Assembly (NCBI GenBank): GCA_032158295.1
Contig: CM063247.1
Span: 17,090,009-17,154,008 of the forward strand
Direction of reading: 5' to 3'
DNA: 64,000 bases
Source: Pycnopodia helianthoides
Taxonomy: Eukaryota; Echinodermata; Asteroidea; Forcipulatida; Asteriidae
Shown in pieces: positions 61,201-64,000 of the stretch. Each line of letters begins with the position of its first letter. Within the stretch, counting starts at the first letter, position 1. The translations under genes were made by a program, and so were the position numbers. The notes beneath the pieces are model-generated. The model saw nothing but the letters and a program-made list of their open reading frames with translations. It searched no databases and was not told where the DNA came from.

Positions 61201-63919
61201 ACTTGAAGACTTCACATTTTTACTTAGTTTGTATGTACTCAAAAGTTAAGACGTTTCGATGGTGTCATCAGGTGTCAAATTAGACTAAATCAAAGTTTAA
61301 CATTGCTAAAACTCATGTCGTTGTTGGTCTGAGTGGAGTGGCGCTAGGGTCTGCTCTGCGACAAATGTAAACATAACATTCTAATATTGCGCACATAGCA
61401 GGTGTGGTGTATTGCACGCGCAAGCGTTTTATGCATATCTGTAGGTACAAATTACTGATATATCAATAATGGATAAATCTATAATCAATCACTGTCGTTC
61501 TATGTGTACAAACCATTTCAAAACACTCCTGAACAACATAATAGACTTTTACAATCTACGTATCATTGGATGGACAGCTCTTAAAACAACCAAAACAACT
61601 TTACACTAACGTGATCCAATTAGACCTCGTTTTCTGGTCCACACTGGATTTTGAAGCTAAGAAATGTTCCAGTTCTTCATTTTGGGTCTGTTGACAATGT
61701 GAAAGGAAATTTGGACAAGGTTCTTGTGAATGAAAATAATATTTGGTTCTTGTCCTTTTCAAATATATTCATGATGCCATTATCACATATGACAGCATCC
61801 TCTAATAATGCTTTGGAAGATTGCTTTAAAACAAAGAAGAGAAACACTGTTCATTATGAATTGAATCTTTGTTTCAGTTGTTTAATATTTCAAAAAAAGT
61901 GTGACCCAGTTTGACCTTGCTTCCTGTTCAAACCGGAAGTTCAACTGAAGCGCCAATGTGGTAGGAAATTCAAACATGGTGAGGATGAAATATTCTTTGA
62001 AATATAAACTCATGGGAATTCATTTGTTTATTGTTAATCCTTGAGAAGATATTGCAACTTGGTTTGGAGTAATGCAGACATTCCTACACAAAGTCCTAAA
62101 TCCCTATTGAAAACACACACTGATTCATTGATGGTAATTTTCATGCCTAAGTTGTTGGCCTAGTGCACTATATGCCGCAAGCACGGATTCCGCTTGACAA
62201 TGGATTGTATAGTCTTTGGTCAATGTAAATTGCATTCTGCACAGTGCTTGTTTAGTCTCTAGTACCGCCATTCATACACAAAAAAGGTAAAACTTACATG
62301 AGAATCGTTACTCAACACAAAATAAAATGACATTGTCACATTTTACAGCACCCAATACCAACAAGTTTAAAAATTTGTTATTTTTCAAATGTTGTAAGCT
62401 GGTATAAATTTTACGTCAACTTGTGATGTTTACAAACATTTCATTAACATTTCTCAAAAACTTAGTTTTTGTCATTATGACAAAACCTGAATGTCTAGTT
62501 ACTATTATTGTTGTTATTATTCTTATTAGTATTGACAGTGGTGAGTTACACAGGAAAGAATTTTCTTTTGAATGTACAGATAATGTTTTGAACCTTCTGT
62601 TTTTCCTTTGACCCAGAACCTGTCTTTGAGTGTCTGCCTTGAAACACTGAATAATTACACCAAATCTTTGATACTAACACACAGGATGGCTTCCGCTGTA
62701 TGTTTGGACAACTCCATTTGTAGTGTGATTTCTGAGTGATGTGAACTGTTTTTTGTTTGCCCTCATACAACATTGTTTGGAAAAACTGTGGGAAGGCTAG
62801 GATAGGGTTAGAGAAAGTGTAATATCTTATCATCAAAGCAGAGATGTGCCTCTTGCATGAGCTCATCACCTTACCCACAGTAAATGTACATTCCACTCTG
62901 CATTTTAGTGAGAATTTTCTACCCACCATACCCACAACACAGCTATATTTAGCATTCTAGTCTGCAGACAGATCATTTAGTACCATGAGAGAATATTACA
63001 TGTAAAGTTGAATGCCTTTTCAAGGGAGGGGGGTAAATTTAGAGATTGTATTGGTTCTGAAATTAACCATATGAAAGTGGAGTTGTGCATTGGTTCTCTC
63101 CTATGCCAAGAAGGTTTTTTCTCCAAGCCTTTCGGTTTTCCTCCCTCTGGAAAAATCAAATACTTTCGGTCTCAGGCTGTTCCCCATGGTCATATATATG
63201 TGTTGATGTGCCTGGCTGCCGAAGGCGCCCGTGCATGCCTGCAGCTCAAACAAGTAGCCATGTACTTCGCAATTCAGCTTCCTAGCTGCGTGTAGGGATA
63301 ATCATAGAGCTCTATGGAATGATGAGCCTCCTAAATTAGTATTTTAATTATTACATTGTACGCATTATAATCATAGAGGTAGGACCAATTCCATCATTTC
63401 AATGCACCTCATCATATGGTCATCTGCTACAATAATCATGATTTATGATGAGCTACAATGTTCATTTTGCTGGATTAGGTTTAAAATGTTCCTAGTTATG
63501 AAACCAAGGAAGCCTTACATGTACATCAACCATTTAACCATTGCCCTGAAGAACCCCATGCTATGTGTGGGCCTAGGATTATAAATAACAAAAAAGTTCA
63601 CTTTATTACAAGTACCAATACAGTTCGGATAAGAACCAAGTGCTGAATGACTGTAATATTCCACACACCTTTTACTGCAAATTGAGACCCAAATCGATCC
63701 ACCATGCATTGCCTCAAGTCTAAATGTTTTGAAGTAAAATCTTATTCTGCCACCAGAGTTCTGATTTCCGCTTTGCCAGGGAGCAGCACAGTAACCCTTA
63801 CCGTTCACTGTCTGAGTACACCAGTGGTAGTGTACCAGCATCAGGGCGTCGTCACAGCCAACCTCTAGGCAGAGAAGGAGAGGGTCATGAACGCCATTCC
63901 TCCGCTACCTATCCCTCAG
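49170..63919 (+). CDS. Unrecognised gene, six candidate exons, 3' end outside the window
   Basis: Candidate exons at 49170, 51288, 52695, 55488, 60527 and 63757 each sit between splice sites and join in phase 0. The joined reading frame is polar and low in complexity, rich in Ser, Pro, Arg and Gln, with no signal peptide or membrane segment. I do not recognise the family. It starts head-to-head with the kinase gene and its last visible exon ends in a donor, so it continues to the right. Some exons may be missing and the two middle ones are uncertain. Strongest support comes from the first, second, fifth and sixth exons. Confidence 0.55.
49215..51287. other. Intron 1 of the plus-strand gene
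   Basis: AT-rich; contains the GC-richer minisatellite at 50396-50580. No exon recognised. Confidence 0.45.
50396..50580. repeat. Minisatellite with about 36-bp units
   Basis: About five imperfect copies of ggccttggacttggacttgg ccttggcctgggag. A strong purine/pyrimidine strand asymmetry. Open frames across it are a by-product of the repeat. Confidence 0.9.
51288..51368 (+). CDS. Plus-strand gene exon 2
   Basis: After a strong acceptor (TTTTTCTTTCTATTGTTATGTAG): VNPFGVQFSLQAQATTVNER to NKQ, then CAG|GTACTG. 81 nt, phase 0-0. Confidence 0.6.
51815..52045. repeat. Two-copy tandem duplication
   Basis: The segment from agccaaatcctgggtac to catcagccc...aagaaatt...accaag appears at about 51815-51915 and again at about 51953-52045, joined by a C-run and A-run. 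Confidence 0.8.
52295..52421. mobile_element. Truncated family A MITE (left half)
   Basis: TTAAAGGCAGTGGACACTAT to aaacagctccctctgaa matches the left third of 4891-5275, then ends abruptly. Confidence 0.8.
52695..52739 (+). CDS. Plus-strand gene, possible exon 3
   Basis: Long pyrimidine tract and TTTTTTTAAG acceptor, then SRTVNRMFGRHLYDA, then a weak GTAAAA donor. 45 nt, phase 0-0. Could be chance. Confidence 0.4.
52740..55487. other. Intron of the plus-strand gene
   Basis: AT-rich, with a G-run at 53396-53411. No gene or defined element recognised. Confidence 0.45.
55488..55541 (+). CDS. Plus-strand gene, possible exon 4
   Basis: Reads FPRRKPLRSTRFPPVKQL before TTG|GTGAGA, phase 0. An alternative acceptor at 55463 would add eight residues in the same frame. 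The acceptor choice is uncertain. Confidence 0.45.
55861..56095. mobile_element. MITE with perfect terminal inverted repeats
   Basis: 235 bp. The end CGTCGGCTCAGAACTATAAG (31 bases in all) matches its complement at 56065-56095 without visible mismatch. A second inverted pair, ttaaaaggtctgaaaaag and ctttttcagaccttttaa, lies inside. aaat flanks both ends as a likely 4-bp target duplication. No coding capacity. Confidence 0.92.
56505..56690. repeat. Dispersed repeat family B, copy 3
   Basis: Shares cagttccagacctttgtctt, acaaatga, gactgccact, ggaggtatgtaagtcca and ccatggtagatta with copies at 23901 and 26560. Confidence 0.6.
57557..57953. mobile_element. TTAA-flanked MITE, copy 2 (family A)
   Basis: Nearly identical to 4891-5275, including TTAAAGGCACTGGACACTAT, the central ACCTCACGCGTGAGGT palindrome and the right end. 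It has a few extra bases near 57780. Confidence 0.88.
57954..60526. other. Intron of the plus-strand gene
   Basis: AT-rich. A MITE-like right end ggtatactttgcctttaa is seen at about 58362-58379. tacatgta-type palindromes cluster at 58870-58910 and 59047-59075. No exon recognised. Confidence 0.45.
60289..60388. repeat. 12-bp minisatellite, about 8 copies
   Basis: agcccaaggcag repeated without change over about 96 bases. It lies about 140 bases before the candidate exon at 60527. Confidence 0.95.
60527..60622 (+). CDS. Plus-strand gene exon 5
   Basis: Strong acceptor GTGCCCTTTTCCCAG, then VAQGKEPPVKLTNSKPAPSE to TVKTVN, then GTAGGT. 96 nt, phase 0-0. Confidence 0.65.
60623..63756. other. Intron of the plus-strand gene
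   Basis: AT-rich. No exon, RNA gene or defined element recognised. Confidence 0.45.
63757..63919 (+). CDS. Plus-strand gene exon 6, last in the window
   Basis: Acceptor TTCTGCCACCAG, then SSDFRFAREQHSNPYRSLSE and a Ser/Arg/Gly/His-rich stretch to TYPS, then CAG|GTATAT. Phase 0 in, phase 1 out. Clearly coding-like base composition. Confidence 0.7.
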
Positions 63920-64000
63920 GTATATAGTAAAGCTTTATGTTTCCTATCTAACATAAGAGTTGACTGTCAAAATGTTTGTTATAGGTTGAAGTAAAATCAG

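Noticed and set aside
63008..63295. 95-residue open frame on the plus strand
   Set aside because: No splice sites, homology or coding bias support it; it probably arises by chance or from an old repeat.

Overview
The window is animal nuclear DNA: small phase-coherent exons with GT-AG introns, AT-rich introns, tRNA-derived SINEs, LINE tails, many short inverted-repeat DNA transposons (MITEs) and several minisatellites. I infer an invertebrate deuterostome, most likely an echinoderm (possibly a sea star). The species is inference; no marker in the window proves it.

Layout. (1) About 1-36.1 kb, minus strand: a large proprotein convertase gene of the PCSK5/PCSK6/furin-2 type. I can place 23 coding exons, from a signal-peptide exon at 36.1 kb down to a cysteine-rich exon at 1.0 kb, and the gene runs off the left edge. 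It encodes a signal peptide, an inhibitory prodomain ending in an RVKR site, a complete subtilisin-like catalytic domain (Asp167, His208, Asn309, Ser382), a P domain, and at least 16 furin-type cysteine-rich (FU) repeats. Introns hold a 4.1-kb array of 84-bp units, a 1.7-kb array of 49-bp units, SINE/LINE tails and MITEs. The P-domain exon (14.6-14.9 kb) is frame-broken in several places, probably from poor consensus next to the 84-bp array. (2) 36.1-42.3 kb: intergenic, no gene recognised. (3) 42.3-45.9 kb, minus strand: a complete four-coding-exon atypical MAP kinase of the ERK3/ERK4 (MAPK6/MAPK4) family, 756 residues. The activation-loop Ser-Glu-Gly of vertebrate ERK3/4 is replaced by Thr-Gln-Asn. 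A possible 5' non-coding exon lies near 48.5 kb. (4) 49.2-64 kb, plus strand: a series of small in-phase exons of an unrecognised, low-complexity protein, starting head-to-head with the kinase gene and leaving the window on the right.

The convertase would act in the secretory pathway, cutting precursors after paired basic residues; its long Cys-rich tail would retain it at membranes or matrix. The kinase is a cytosolic/nuclear signalling protein. Nothing suggests the three genes work together. The most interesting non-coding structures are the 84-bp array with a strong 5' splice-site match in nearly every unit, a MITE carrying telomere-like repeats, a near-perfect long hairpin, and LINE/SINE tails sitting directly upstream of two splice acceptors.
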